Positions 12,301-25,405 are shown, counted from the stretch's first letter. The stretch: DNA of 64,000 nucleotides from Quercus robur (GCF_932294415.1 NC_065537.1:6924349-6988348); one strand, 5' to 3'. Made by a program: numbers and translations. The notes: generated from the sequence alone by a model not told the origin.

Positions 12301-15300
12301 TGCGCTGTGAACACCAAAAATTTGCACTCGTTGCTTTGCATCAGGCAGACCAATATACAAACGACGGTCAATACGTCCAGGCCGAACAAACTCAAGGTCC
12401 AATTCATCTGGCCTATTGGTAGCACAGATGAAAATCACAGCTTGTCTAAGTGAGAACCGATCAACGCCAGTTCTTTCCTTCCTAGACATGATAAAGAGCT
12501 AAATGTGAAAATTAATTTTACAGGGAAAAAAGAAAACCTAAAAGGGTAGCATAGATTAAAATACAAGGTAAACAACACAAAAAAGGTAAAATACAGAATT
12601 AAGAACAATTAACTGACTTCCACAAAGCCAACGAATAAAGGCAAAAAGAGCAGGTTATAATTAATTCCACTATATGAGAAACTAATGGTCCCAACGTGCT
12701 TTAGGCTTAGTAATTGTTATATACTTATATCAACATAAACTAGCCATTACCTTAAAAAAAAAAAAAAAAAAAAACCCTAGCCATCGAATCTTTAGATAAC
12801 CCACAACCTATGAGACTTAGCAAGTGCCAGCACCTATCTTTCACAAACCGGAGTCTTTACCTCCCACAATAACAAACCGATAACAAATGTCATGGATTGT
12901 CAAGGTCACTTGACATACAAGGATTATCCAAACTACAGTGTTGGCATGTCTTTAGTAAAAAAAAAAGACAATGAATCCTTAAAAGAAGAAGAAATGCAAG
13001 GAAGAACTCCACATTCTTCAAGACAAGACAAGAAAGCTACGTTCCAAATGCAAAAGAGGTGTTACACAACGGTACTCAGAACAAATAGACCCCATTCAAA
13101 AAATGACCACCACCACCCACCCCCAAAAAAAAAAAAAAGACCTCTTGAATGTTAAATGGCATCTCCTCTCTTACTCATGAAAATTTGAATTTTCATTAGC
13201 TGACCTAGCCACCTAAACTCCCACCCAATGGATATAGATAAGCACACACCCTTAAAGAAAACTTCTAGACCTGCTATAATAGCAGAGTCAACTGCAACCA
13301 TCACTGAGGCCAAACCCATGCTGGAAGCCTCCTTTATAGGCTTCAAGAAGGGCTAGAAATTGTATTAGCACAATATACTGGCTGCATAGAAAGAGCAAGC
13401 ACAACCTTCCCTAGTGATCCGTCTAAAGATCCATCTGACAAAAGTTACCACGAAAACCCGTCATAATATAAGTTTCTGAATAGCCTTCAGAAGTATTTTT
13501 CAGGAAAAGAGAAGACTGCAAACAGGCTAAATTAATACACTTACTCCCCATCAAGCTGTCCAATCAGAGCCTCAAACGTTGCCCTTCTTCGAGGATCCTT
13601 TCTTGCATGCCTTCCAGCAATAGCATCAATTTCATCAACAAATATGAATGAAGGAGCCTGTACAGAGTGAAGTGGAATATAAAAAACAAAACAAAATTAA
13701 CAGTAGTGAAGTGGAATATAAAAGACAAAACAAAATTAGAAGAAAGAAACATGAAATAAAGGAACAAAAAGAATGCAAAGAGAAGGATGAGGCATCCTTC
13801 AAAGTTGAAGAGAAGAAATGGAAAAGGAGAATAAAGACAATAAAAAGATACAAAGCTTTAAGCCATTGAAGCATTTTCTAATTGATGCTCAGAAGTAACA
13901 CTCATTTTGGCTTACAAGTCCGCTTCCAAGTTAGCTGACCCTATCTCATTACCAGTAGAGAAATCACCCTAAGTCCATAAACGAGCACCCCATGGGACTA
14001 AGTGCTCTAGCGCAGCTACAGTGTAAAATTACAATATTTGAACACTATCCCATGCTAATAGAAGATAGTTATGATTGTGCCAGGGGTATTCATGTCTTCA
14101 TAAACAGAAACTAATTATTTTTTTTTGATAGGTAATAACAAACTTTATTGATAATAAAAGTACAATGAATTTACAATAGTAAACTCACTGCACAGAAAAG
14201 AATACAAACCAATCAAAAAGAAAAACTAACAAAATTAAGGAATTCAAACAAAGAATGACAATGCGTAAACCCCCAAATACGGGACCACTCAAACAAAGTC
14301 CTAAGTAGCAAGGACTTCACATAGTCTACAAGTCTCTCAGTTTCCTCAAAAGTTCGGACATTGCACTCCTTCCAAATTAATCACATAAGACACGCTAGAA
14401 CCATATTCCACACATTTGAAGTGTGACTCCCCAACCAATTCCACCATGCAGAGAGAAGAGAAACAACATTCTTCAGCATCACCCATTGAACCCCAAACAA
14501 ACGAAGGACTTCACTCCACAAGGTATGAGCATACTTACAATGGATCAATAAGTGATCCACAGTTTCCTCTTCACATCGACAAAGGCAGCACCAATTAACA
14601 AGAGGTAAATTCTTCTTAACAAGGTTGTCTATAGTAAGAATCCCACCCCTAGCAGCTGTCCATAAGAAGAAAGCCACCCTTTTAGGTACCTGAATACACC
14701 AAATGCTCTTCCAAGGAAAAGACACCAACAGGGTTGCTAGCAATGAAAAATAGAAAGAGTGCACATCAAAAACACCACTACGATTCAATTGCCATATCAT
14801 GGTATCATCACTCCCTCTGGGTAGCTTGGATGCGATATGCGCAAGAAAATCATAAAAGATCCCTGTCTCCCAATCTTGAAAAGCACGACGGAAGCGTAAG
14901 TTCCAGCTTCTACTACTCCCATCCAATGCACACTCAACCATATCAGAAATCATAGCTGCCTTATCCACAGCAATAGCAAACATTGCCGGATATAAATCCC
15001 TCAAGGCAGTAGGGCTACTCCAAGGGTCATACCAGAATCTGATACAAAAACTCTCACCCGCTGCACACAACACATGACCAAAGAAGCTCTCAGCCCCTTT
15101 CCTAATGTTCTTCCACATACCACATCCATGCGTCCCTCTAACAACTCTAGTACACCATCCCCCACTAGCCTCCCCATACTTGGAAGCTATAACTTGTCTC
15201 CATAAACATGTGACCTCATTCCCAAATTGCCATAGCCACTTTCCAAGCAAAGCTTAATTAAACAGCCCAATCTTCCGGATCCCCAAGCCACCTGCCTTCA

Positions 15301-18300
15301 CTGGCCATACAACTTTCTCCCAAGCAACAAGTGAGAATTTAAAAACATCATTAGATCTCCCCCAAAGGAAATTCCTCTGAATCATCTCTAATCTGTCCGC
15401 CACATGTTGTGGAATAATGAACAAAGATAAATAATAAGTAGGGAGACTTGATAAGGTACTCTTCAATAAAGTAAGTCTACCCCCTTTTGACAAATATAAT
15501 TGCTTCCAACCTGCGAGCCTTTTTTCCATCCGTTCAATGATAGGGTTCCATATTGAGGAATCCTTATAATGTGCCCCCAAAGGCATACCCAAATAAGACA
15601 TTGGTAAACAACCTACCTTACAACATAAAATACGAGCTAGGGCATCCAAATTCCCAACCTCACCAACCGGCACAATCTCACTCTTACCAACATTTACTTT
15701 CAATCTTGTGATAGCTTCAAAGAAAATTAGAACCATACGAATATGTAATAATTGTTCTTCGGAAGCATCACAAAAGAGAATAGTATCATCAGCAAACAAA
15801 AGGTGAGAGATATGCAAACCTCCACTTGTATTGGGGCTTGCTTGGAATCCACTGAGAAAGCCTCCATCTTCTGTCCTTTTCAACAACCTACTCAATATCT
15901 CCATTACCAATAAGAATAAGAGTGGAGATAAAGGATCCCCTTGGCGAAGACCACGAGAGTTGCCAAAGAAGTCAGCTGGAGACCCATTAACAAGCACTGA
16001 AAAACGGGCAATAGAAATACACATCTTCATCCATCTCCCCCACTTCTCACCAAAATCCATCCTCTCCATAAGGTAAAATAAGGCACTCCAACTTACATGA
16101 TCATAAGCCTTCTCAATATCCAATTTAATAATCACACCCGGAATACCACTCTTCAATCTACTGTCCAAGCATTCATTTGCGATTAGAACAGAGTCAAGAA
16201 TCTGTCTTCCCCCAACAAAAGAATTCTAGGAGTTAGAAATAAGTTTATCCAACGCACAACGTAGTCTATGTGCCAAGACCTTTGAAAGTAGCTTGTACAA
16301 ACTACCCACAAGGCTAATAGGGCAAAAATCTCTAATATTGATTGCACTAAGCTTCTTGGGTATCAAACACAAAAAGGTGGCATTGAGAGATATTTCAAAG
16401 ATACATTCTTTGTGGAAGTCTGCAAAAAAAGCCAAAATCTCCTTCTCAAGAACACATCAGCATTTTTGAAAGAAAGCCATAGTAAAGCCATCTGGACCGG
16501 GGGCCTTATCACCCTTAGCCTCACGTAGGGCTGCAATGATCTCCTCCTTCTTAAACTCCCTTTCTAAAGTAAGCCTATCGGTTTCATCCAAATTTGCAAA
16601 CTCTAAACCATCAATAGTGGGTAGGGCTGTCCATCTAACCCGCTGACCCGTCCAACCCGCCCAACCCGCCCGTACCCGACCCGCTACAACCCGATCCGAC
16701 AGCTCTGGTGGTCGGACGCGGGTCCCAAGCTTCAAAACCCGACGCCGGCGGTTCGGTTTCGGTTCCCTTCCTTCAAAACCCGTTCAACCCGACCCGCCCG
16801 AAGAGAGAACGACGAGCTGCGATTTCAAGCTTTCCGGCGAGTTTTCCAGCACGATTTGGCAGATTTCGGCGACTAAAACACCAGATCCGGCGATTCTCAG
16901 CACGATTTGGGGGAAAAGCCATCGGATTTGGCGAGATCTCTGCCAAATCCGGCTAGATCGCACTGGATCTTGGACGGATCGGGAGAGATCTCGCCGATTT
17001 TCTACATTTTTCGTCCTCTCCGGCGGGTTTCGGCCTCACCCGAAACCGCCGCTCACCCGACGGGAAACCGACCCGTAAAACCCGACCCTAATACGGGTCA
17101 GTTGCGGGTCCGGCACATCCCAACCCGATCTCCGGCGGGTCGGTTGCGGGTTGGGCACAAACCCGACCCGCCCGACCCATGGACAGCCCAATAGTGGGCC
17201 TCCAAGATTCGGTCTCCTGGTACAAAGACTTATAAAAACCCACCACTTGATCCTGAATGGCAGATTCATCCTCATACAAAATGCCCTCAACCTCCACAAC
17301 TCTCATAGCATTTGTACATCTATGAGAATTAGCAAGCCTATGAAAAAACCCAGTATTATTGTCACCTTCTTTTAAGTACAAAGCCTTCAATTTCTGCCTC
17401 CAAGAAATCTTCTCCAAAGAAGCTAAATATTCAATATCGGCCTTTATCTCAACTCTTCTTGCACTATCTGCCGGTGACAAAGATTGCATCCCTTCTCTCA
17501 AATCTAAGTCCAAAAGCTCAGGCAGCAAGCATTTTAAGACTCTCAAACTTGCAAACTTTAATGTGAGCAGATGCAAGCCCTCATCACAAGTTTGCAAGCT
17601 CTTAACGAAATAACAAAATAGTGGGTAAATTATAGAAAAGGAAAATATAACAAATTCCACAAACTACAGAAGAACAGGAGAAATGACTATTGATTTTGGG
17701 TGATTCCAACTATTTGACGCAATTGCAACAAACCAAAAAATGTTAAAACTCATTCAAAGCATGAAGATGCTAGGACTGTATGCCCAGTAAATTAGACTAA
17801 TAAAGGAATCAGAATTATCTGAGTATCTACCCTTTTTTATAAGCCAAGAATAATTTTAGTCAAAAAGAAGAGGAGTAACTCAAGTATACAGGAAGCATAC
17901 AAGAGGTCCTCCTAAAAAATTACTCTAAAGTTTAATCAAAATAAAGAAAATTGGCTACTTTTTATTATTAAGTAGCAAGAGCTTTAAGGCATTAGGACTT
18001 CAAATGTGAAAAATCCCCAACTTCTAGCGTGACGATTTTTGATAGAAATATAATTTTACTCATAGTAATAAATGACACAAAATAATGCTTTTGCAAATTA
18101 TAAATGAGAGAATGCTTACATTTCTCCTGGCAATAGAAAACATCTCATTGATCCTTGCTGCACCACTTTTTTCACTATCTGTAAACTCTGCTCCGGAAGC
18201 AAAAACAAAGGGCAACCCACTTTCCTTTGCCAATGTCCTTGCAAAGAGAGTTTTCCCCGTTCCAGGAGGTCCAGAAAGAAGAACACCCTGTTGAGAACAC

Positions 18301-19333
18301 AGTCATCATAAACTATCATACTATTACACTTCTATAAATTATAGGACAGATCAAATAAAAGAAGTCTCTATCTTTATAATACTAGAAATAGTTACCCGAA
18401 CAAATTTCACGCCTTTTTCATAATACTGCATGGGATTTCCCATATAAATCATTAACTCATCGAGAAGGTCCCAAACATCACCCCCTAATACCACTTCCTT
18501 ATACATTGAATTTGTGTCACCAACATCCCCAACTGGCTGGTTGAGTACAAAAAGTATGAGAATTCGAGGATTTTTATAAGAGATAAGCAAGGAAACAACA
18601 AATGCAGAGTTATAGATATACCAGTATGAAATTTTCTGCATAAGCCATGTCAAAGAGCTGGTTATACTTTTTATATAGGAAACGCTTAGAAGTGATGCTT
18701 AGAAGCATCACAGATTCCCTTATAAACCACAGAATCAATATTCCAGGCAGTAATGCCATCACAACTTTCAGAAAGTAATGGATCTGACGCTTTTGAAGGA
18801 GATCTACTTCAACTCCAGAACTGGATATAATCTCAAACAAATGAGGGTCTAGTGGAATATCGACCTATCAAGAATAATGATCAGTAATTATAAAAGTAGG
18901 AATGATATGTTTCAGATCTGGTAGTAAAAACAACAGCAGCAACCATTAGATGGTAGACTTACAACATATTCTAATGGGAAACCTTCTTTCATTGTCACAT
19001 ACAATCTCTTTAGGTCCTCGGTAAAACAACAGCAGCAACCTGTCCAAAAAGAGTCCACTGGATCAGTAACTGCATACCTACTTACATTATTAAATGTTTG
19101 AACTGCACTAGAGAATGAAGTTTTTGAAAGGTGTCAAATTAACATTTGAATTGACTTTATTTTACATCATTAGCATTTGAAGTCAAAAGCTTGACCAGGA
19201 TGAGTGTAGATCCTAAGGCTCAATTCCACATGATTATCATTGCTTGTACAGTAATGCAGATAGTATTTCAATATATGATTCTGCATCAATTGTCTATACA
19301 ATCTGACTACCAAGGGTGCGGACAAAAAGGGGT

Positions 19334-19374
<41 letters not shown>

Positions 19375-22300
19375 GTGTGGGGAATGGGGTTAAATATGCA
19401 CATATGTACATGGATCATAAAATCTCATCTAAACCAACTGGTGGATAAAAAGAATTGAAATTTCATGCAATACCCAGCAACAAGACAGCAATGAACCCAC
19501 AAAGAAGAGAGAAAGAAAAAAGTGAAGGAAAATAACACTTTTACCTCAGAGCAATCGAGTTTGTGAAGAAAGTAAGTATAAGAAAGTTTAGGACGATACC
19601 GCCACCATCTCTTGGATATCCATAGTGCTCTGGTTCCTTGTGTTTCCGTGACCTTTTCCACCACATCCTTGCGAAGACTTTTTTCAACCTCTTTCATGTC
19701 AAACTCTACCACATATTTGGCATTTATGGAATCTAATTGCTCAGCTAACTTTTCTTTTTTGAGGATCTCCTTCCATGTATTAAGTCTTTCACGCCATGTT
19801 CCTTTACTTTCCTCTGCCAAGCAAGCACGAGAATGAATTGGCTGTTAGGAATCAAACAGTCCATACATCAAAACACTATACAGAGGTACAATCCTAGGGA
19901 AACTAAGGATCCGTTTGGATACAACTTATTTTTGTTAAAAACTGAAAACACTGTAGCAAAATAATTTTTAAATGTATGAATAGTGCCGTGAGACCCATTT
20001 TTAATGAAAAAGTTGCTGAAAAATGAAGTCTGTGGATCCCGTGAACAGTGAATAGTCAACAACTGCGGCTAAAAAAAAAAAAAAAAAAAGAAAGAAAGGA
20101 AATGTGATGTACAAAACGCAGATGCGCAATTCAGCCAGATCCAAACAGTCACTAACAATCAACTTTAATGATTTTACAATAATAACAATGTTAAGTTTAT
20201 CTTGAAGGCAGCCTAAGAGTGACATGCACAAATAATGATAGATCCACTAATTTTGTGGAGAAGTTTCAAAAGAATCATGGCTGCTCATGCATAGAGGAGT
20301 TTGAAAATGAACACTGAACTAGGTGGATGAGCTAAAAGTCTAAAAAAATAACTGGGTTCAACAATGGCCTGACACAAAGTCTTATATTTCCCCTTTCTTC
20401 TTCTTCATCTATATTATGCACTCAATTTAGATCACCAATGTCAGTCTATATATGTATCTCGAGCACTAAGAATGGTTGTTAAAATCAAAATCCTACAAGG
20501 AATGGTAGAAGGGTCTTTTAGATTGGATCGAGAATCATAAGATTTTAAGAATCATCAACATAGGTAATAAAATCTTCTTTTAGTAGAAAATGAGAATGAT
20601 AATCTGTAATTAATTAAATTTATCTTAAAATATAAATAAGTTTAACTATAACACATTGATGATAATCTACACTAAATGAAATAAATTTTAAAAAGATAAA
20701 AGTAGATATCATTAAATATAAATAAGTTTTTAACCATAGAACATTACAACAATAGTATCTACATGTGTTTTATTTTTAAGAGAATCAATTAAATATAAGT
20801 TAACTAATCATTCAATTGTATTGCCTTCATTCTCTTATGTGCTTTTGATATGTCAAATGGAGAGAAAAGAGTTTCTCGTCTTGATAACTGATACAACAGA
20901 AGATGACAATTAGATTTAATAAGAAATTTTAATATCTAAGATGTCAATTAGAGCTAAAGATTTATCTTAGAGAAGAGATGAATTTGTTTCAATAGCTGAT
21001 TTTTTTTAAGTTTAGCTTACATGTCCAAACAATTAGCTATAAATACGTCAAACAATCACGATCTTACCAATCCCATGATTTGGATCTTGATCTTACTAAT
21101 TAAATATTCTAGTGCAATCCAGAGCATTTAACAATTCTAGGATGGAAGGATCTTAAGATCCTACCATCCATAACGGGATTTTACAGTCATGGAACTAAGT
21201 GATTCCTTTAAATGTCTCTATCTACTTTGCAACAAATAAATTTAAAATAAACAACAGAATATGAAGTGCATCACAAAAAATGTGGACATTATTCCCTTTG
21301 TATGTAAAATCATTGTTCCATATTATCTTTCTCAATAAAGCTTGAACCTTTATGTGATGGTAAGTGCCTTCCAGCCAAAGCCGCATGTCGTACATTTGAG
21401 TTTTGGAATTAGCCTCCCAAAAGAAAATTTTGGGGGTAAGGCTGCCTAACCCATAGAAGTGGAACCTTTGCACACAGGGTATGGCCTTTTTTCACTATGA
21501 TCTTTCTCAATATATCAAAAAGCTCATGCATTTTAACTTCTTATCAAATCCTTATGGATATCAACATAGGAAGAATATTTGCAATCAGAACAAACTCATA
21601 AGTCATAACAAACTAAGATATACAGCACTAGTCCCAAAAGCTTAAAATGATAGCAAATGGTGAATCTAATCACTTAAATATTGTTCTAACATACCGAATG
21701 CAAAAGTCAAAATGTATGAGCAAGAAAGAAAAGAGAGAATATGTAATGTGACCTTATCCCAAAGTACACAACATTTTAAGCACAAACATGCACTAAGATA
21801 CTTAACTAACCCAAAATTTGTAATCATAACAAACTAAGATTATACTTAGATAAACTATCATTTGTCCCAAAAGTTTAAGACAATAGAAATGTTAAATTCA
21901 ATGATTATTGGTTTTGTAATTAAAAGTACACGGTTTTGTCACCTCTCCAACTATCTCCCCATTATGTAGGATTTTATTGGCCCAAGCACTTATTTGTTGA
22001 GGAGAAACTGATCCAATTCGAAGTTTTTGAAGTTTATACCAATCGATCATAGAAGAAAATTTCTTATTCATTCCGATTAAGCTTCCTTCCTATTCATTTG
22101 GAAGTTCTTCTCAGATGATAAGAATGTTGAATTCAATCACTTAAATGTTATTCTAACATACTGAATGTAGATCAAGAAATATTGAGCATGAAAAAAAAAG
22201 GAAAAAAGAGAACATATAATGTGACCTTATCCCAAAGTATACATCATGTTACGCACACATGCACTTGGATACTTGACTAACCCGAAATGCTCAAGTCTTC

Positions 22301-24757
22301 CTTCAGTTCCTTCTTTTCTTCTGCATTCAGTTTGACATCACTGTCAATAATTTGCTTTACACTGTCCTGAGGACGCTCCAGATCATCATCCCATGCATCC
22401 TCTCCAACATAAGAACTATCATGAACAAGTGTTCCATCAGGTCCTTCAATAAACTTCTTCATTTTCAGGCCCTTCGGCATTGTCTTCCTCCATTCACTCT
22501 TCCTAAACCTGCAAAATTATAAGGAGAATCTGAGGCACTGAAATTAAACAAGTACAAGTGACAAACATCCTAAATTTCTTTGTTCTTATTCCTTTTCATT
22601 CTCATCATTTGCAATCTGAGCCATCACATTCTACCATTTATAATAGGGCAAAGATCCACCTCTTTCCAAAAATTAGCAGTTGTTAATCTCAAACAAGAGG
22701 GAGGAGAATGAGGGGCAAGGGAGGACTTGAATATGCCTTGATGGATTGGGCTGATTGGCTTTATTTTCTTCTTATCTTTTGTTGGACAAAGATTTTAGAG
22801 AAATAGCTTTTGCCTGAGTTGTATTGCTTAATCTAATGTTACTCTCAAATCCCAAGCCATCTGCCATCTATCTATTAGGTGTAAGCAAACTACCCAGTGT
22901 AATAGGTGTATTTAAGCTTTCCTAGGACGAGTTGGGTTTGATTAGAAACTCTATGGTCATTTAGCTGGTGCCTGGGTTGAGTCATAAATCCATATATTGA
23001 TTGAGATTGCCATTGTGTGAAAACTCATAAAGGAAGAAAATTTAAAATTTTTCATTAAGTGAAGATAACTTCATTAATGAAAGATCAGAAGGATTCACTT
23101 AGTTAACAGGATGTATGCAAAAGTATTCTAAGATCTAAGGAGGAGATTTAAACTTGAATTCTAATCCTCATGTAATCAAGATAAGGTAGTGGAGTTGTTT
23201 CTTATTGTCTAATCACAAAATAATAATAACTTCACCAAGCTATTAGCATCTTGTCATGTCATTAGAATACAAAGAAATTGATTGCATCTGTGGATAAAGT
23301 AAAAAATTCACTTACTTTCTAATATTGCTAGGAGATGGCTCAGGAATCAATGCCTCCATGTAAGCCTCTGTTAACTCCTTTCTTTGGCGATTTAAGATAG
23401 GAGCTCGAATTGCCATATATATTCCTTTGTAGGAAACTATTGCAAAAAATATATAGAGAATTAAGGCACCAATTCGTTTAGGCTCCCATGTTTTGATATC
23501 CTAGAGAAAGGAGAACAACCATATCATTATCCACTTCATAAAAATTATATACAGATTGGAGAAAACTTCTCATAAGGTAAACGAGGACAGGCACTGTCCA
23601 CCATTACAATCTCAAAAGGCAAATTTTCCTCGTCTTGAAACATTTGAGGATCTTCATAAGGTGACCAAGATTCAAGGATGAACATTGAATACACAAGTGC
23701 AAAGAAATTTTTTTTTTAAACCTTTAAAACAAGATAACACTGAAGAAACCACAAACTTTAATTCAATTTGGAGTTGTTCCAATTCGCTTATAGAAAGGTT
23801 TATGAAGCAGTGTCAGGTCTGTTGTCAAACTTTGCATTACATGCCTTCCAATTTCAAGAAACAAGTGGGGGAACAAAAGGTAAAGAAGAAAGAAAAATGG
23901 TAGCTGACATATGTCCCAAAATATCCAAACTTAACTAAATTTCTTTGAAAAGGGAAAAATTTTCATCCTATGTGCCATGCTAGGAAGCATGGACATTGGT
24001 ATGGGTACGACATGGTGATACGAGCAATTTCTGAAAAATTATAACAAGGACACAGCGGGTATGACATCCCACATAAAGTGTATGTTCTTCCTAGGTGCCA
24101 TTTATTGTTGCATCCTTGCATGTACTTAATAATTACCTGCAATGCTCAAAATTTTCCATTTCCACCAAGTTCATATATGCTATCCTTATCTGTATTAGTG
24201 TGCACACTAACAACAAGCTAATATACAATGCCCCAACAGTTCAGAAGAAAATACTCAAACTTGTCCCTTTTCTATCCTTTTCCTGCAATTTCTTATCTAC
24301 CAAACAGAAATTAAAACAAAAGGGTCTCAAAGTGCAGAATTACCTTCCAACGCTCCCACCGATTCCAACTCACAAATTCAGGCACTAACTCAGTCCTAAA
24401 CCGTTCCAACTCACCCCGACCTTTGCTGACCCCTTCCTTTGCTCGCCCCACAAACTCACCCACCTTCACATTGGCATCTTCCAAGTCAAACCCAGTTTCC
24501 TTCTTCACTGACTCACCGAGTTTCGACCACAACCGCTCCGAGCCACGCCGGACAGACTGAGTCAGCCTCAGCCATGAAAACCCATCAGACCCATTTGGGT
24601 TTGCAGAAGCTAGAACACGAAAATTGGGTCTGTGGTGGGAATTTTTGGACCTGGGGTTCTTAGGAAGCTTAAGAAGAATGAGAGTTTGAGAGTTGGGTGT
24701 GAGTGGAGCTGAAGAAAATAAAAGTGGGTTTGGTTTGTATGGGACCGTAAGCTCCAT
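3364..24757 (-). CDS. FTSH12: FTSH12, plastid FtsH-type AAA ATPase/zinc metalloprotease, 19 exons, with one frameshift
   Basis: Exons on the minus strand: 24344-24757, 23316-23500, 22282-22508, 19545-19813, 18963-19039, 18622-18864, 18396-18536, 18120-18287, 13545-13657, 12265-12481, 7897-7968, 7014-7133, 6797-6913, 6527-6703, 5381-5500, 5180-5254, 4555-4662, 3881-3961, 3364-3441. All introns are GT-AG with consistent phases. The product is about 1000 residues, against 1008 in Arabidopsis FTSH12, which it follows closely throughout. It has a Ser/Pro-rich plastid transit peptide, membrane segments at about 147-166 and 425-439, Walker A GPPGTGKT (525-532), Walker B FIFVDEID (579-586), a second-region-of-homology [10 protein letters not shown] and the zinc motif HEAGH (761-765), so the protease site is retained. 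FTSH12 belongs to the Ycf2-FtsHi import-motor complex at the inner envelope and is embryo-essential in Arabidopsis. Exon 5 is one base short, which as written stops translation after about 374 residues. An assembly or sequencing error is likely because all else is intact. Confidence 0.95.
9690..10060 (+). mobile_element. LINE 3'-end fragment in FTSH12 intron 10
   Basis: About 50 codons on the plus strand (roughly 9770-9920) resemble the region after the reverse transcriptase of plant L1 LINEs (a [14 protein letters not shown]-type block), ending in a stop followed by a typical short 3' UTR. Orientation is opposite to FTSH12. No target duplication was found. Confidence 0.55.
10665..11590. mobile_element. 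Terminal-inverted-repeat element in FTSH12 intron 10
   Basis: The left end reads GTTGCACCGACATAGACAC and the right end is its near inverse (GTGTCGGTGCAAC at about 11575-11590). Inside are G+C-rich CGTGTCGG and CGACACGG words and no recognisable gene. I could not identify a convincing target-site duplication, so the superfamily is open. A small related piece, with a GGTATGGGTACGACATGG block, lies near 23990-24060 in intron 1-2 territory of the same gene. Confidence 0.55.
14108..17600 (-). mobile_element. 5'-truncated L1-type LINE in FTSH12 intron 8
   Basis: Same strand as FTSH12. From 5' to 3' it holds the linker before the reverse transcriptase (about 17200-17600), the start of the reverse transcriptase with KAPGPDGF (about 16480-16600), further reverse transcriptase blocks at 16226-16435 and 15254-16168, with [14 protein letters not shown] and the catalytic FADD (about 15786-15797), and a zinc-binding C-terminal part at 14381-15250. 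It ends in an A-tail seen as a T run at 14119-14126. The apurinic endonuclease and ORF1 are missing, and frameshifts and stops divide the frame, so it is dead. A 569-bp hAT element splits it at 16622-17190. Such a load explains part of the 4.5-kb intron. Confidence 0.85.
16622..17190. mobile_element. Non-autonomous hAT element (569 bp) inside the intronic LINE
   Basis: The ends are TAGGGCTGTCCAT and, inverted, TGGGCTGTCCATG. It is flanked by a perfect 8-bp duplication ATAGTGGG at 16614-16621 and 17191-17198. The interior is rich in ACCCGACCCG words and contains no transposase. Removing it with one duplication joins the two halves of the LINE frame, which confirms the limits. Assignment to hAT rests on the 8-bp duplication and the TAGGG-type end. 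Confidence 0.9.
18924..18944 (-). repeat. Echo of the FTSH12 exon 5 start within intron 5
   Basis: Twenty-one bases match 19021-19040 (the first bases of exon 5) in direct orientation, differing by one A. This intron copy has five A, which is the number the exon would need to be in frame. The spacing is about 97 bases. Confidence 0.75.
19021..19027 (-). other. FTSH12: Single-base deletion in FTSH12 exon 5
   Basis: The minus-strand exon 5 (18963-19039) is 77 bases, while flanking phases demand 78. The conserved protein block after the exon start requires a run of five T (five A on the plus strand) where only four are present at 19024-19027. Reading on gives a stop codon four codons later (TAA). 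No nearby alternative AG acceptor restores the frame. It is either a homopolymer sequencing error or a disabling allele. Confidence 0.85.
19334..19373. repeat. Run of 40 G residues
   Basis: An unbroken G run on the plus strand in FTSH12 intron 4, about 300 bases from the exon 5 frameshift. It could fold as a G-quadruplex. Such runs are error-prone in sequencing, so its exact length is uncertain. Confidence 0.9.
19907..20152. mobile_element. Tourist-like MITE in FTSH12 intron 3
   Basis: The left end is GGATCCGTTTGGATAC and the right end is GATCCAAACAGTCAC, an imperfect inverted pair. It is bordered by TAA on both sides (19904-19906, 20153-20155), as for PIF/Harbinger MITEs. It has no coding capacity. 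Confidence 0.65.
20460..22270. other. Rest of FTSH12 intron 3, AT-rich
   Basis: No gene recognised. Imperfect internal repeats such as ACTTGACTAACCC/TCACTTAAATATTG-type words occur at about 21640-21720 and 22120-22230. Weak inverted similarity between about 20470-20560 and 21060-21190 may mark an old MITE. A stretch on the minus strand near 21220-21470 resembles LINE C-terminal coding but is too short to call. Confidence 0.3.
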
Positions 24758-24960
24758 CTTTAGTTTGGATTGGTGGAACTTGATAGATTGAAGAAGACAG
24801 TGTTTGTTAAAAGAAAGCAGCAGTGTGTCTATGTGTTGTGTTTTGCTGAAGACTGTGAAGTAGTGGATTTTAGTACTGTTTTTGGGGTTTTGGGGTTTAT
24901 CTAATTATCTGTGCAGCTTGTTTATAATTTAGATTTTTCATTTTTTTTAAGGAAAAAAAA
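24758..24960 (-). promoter_or_regulatory. FTSH12 5' untranslated region and putative promoter
   Basis: Upstream of the ATG on the minus strand is a C/A/T-rich leader with few G, typical of plant 5' UTRs. A TATA-like TTATAAAC lies at about 24919-24929. Just downstream of it is an AAACCCC-type repeat (about 24880-24900) that resembles telo-box-like motifs of housekeeping promoters. Positions are from reading only. Confidence 0.4.
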
Positions 24961-25399
24961 GGTTTGGAGTAGATTTAAAAAAAAAAATTTGAGAAAAAAA
25001 TTTAATATAAGGTAATATTTTTTTATTATTGCTATTAAATATAAGCTAACACTTCTTTCTCAAAAAAAAAAAATAAAATAAAATAAAAAGCTAACACATT
25101 TTTTTTTCAACTTATAATTTATTAATTATAACGTATATCCTATTTGTTATTTTTCTTATAAAATAATTAAACTTTTTACTTGTCTTATAAAATTTAAAAT
25201 TAATATGACATATTATTATTGTAATTAAATTAAAATATAATATAAAAAATTTCTATTTTTAGGGACATAATGAAAATTCACAATTGGACTAAAGAGTGAA
25301 GATACTGAAAAAGACCGAATTTGACATAATGGACTAAAATGAACCAAACTGGACCAATTTAGTATTTTAGTTGATATTTTGCAATATTATTTTAGTATC

Positions 25400-25405
<6 letters not shown>

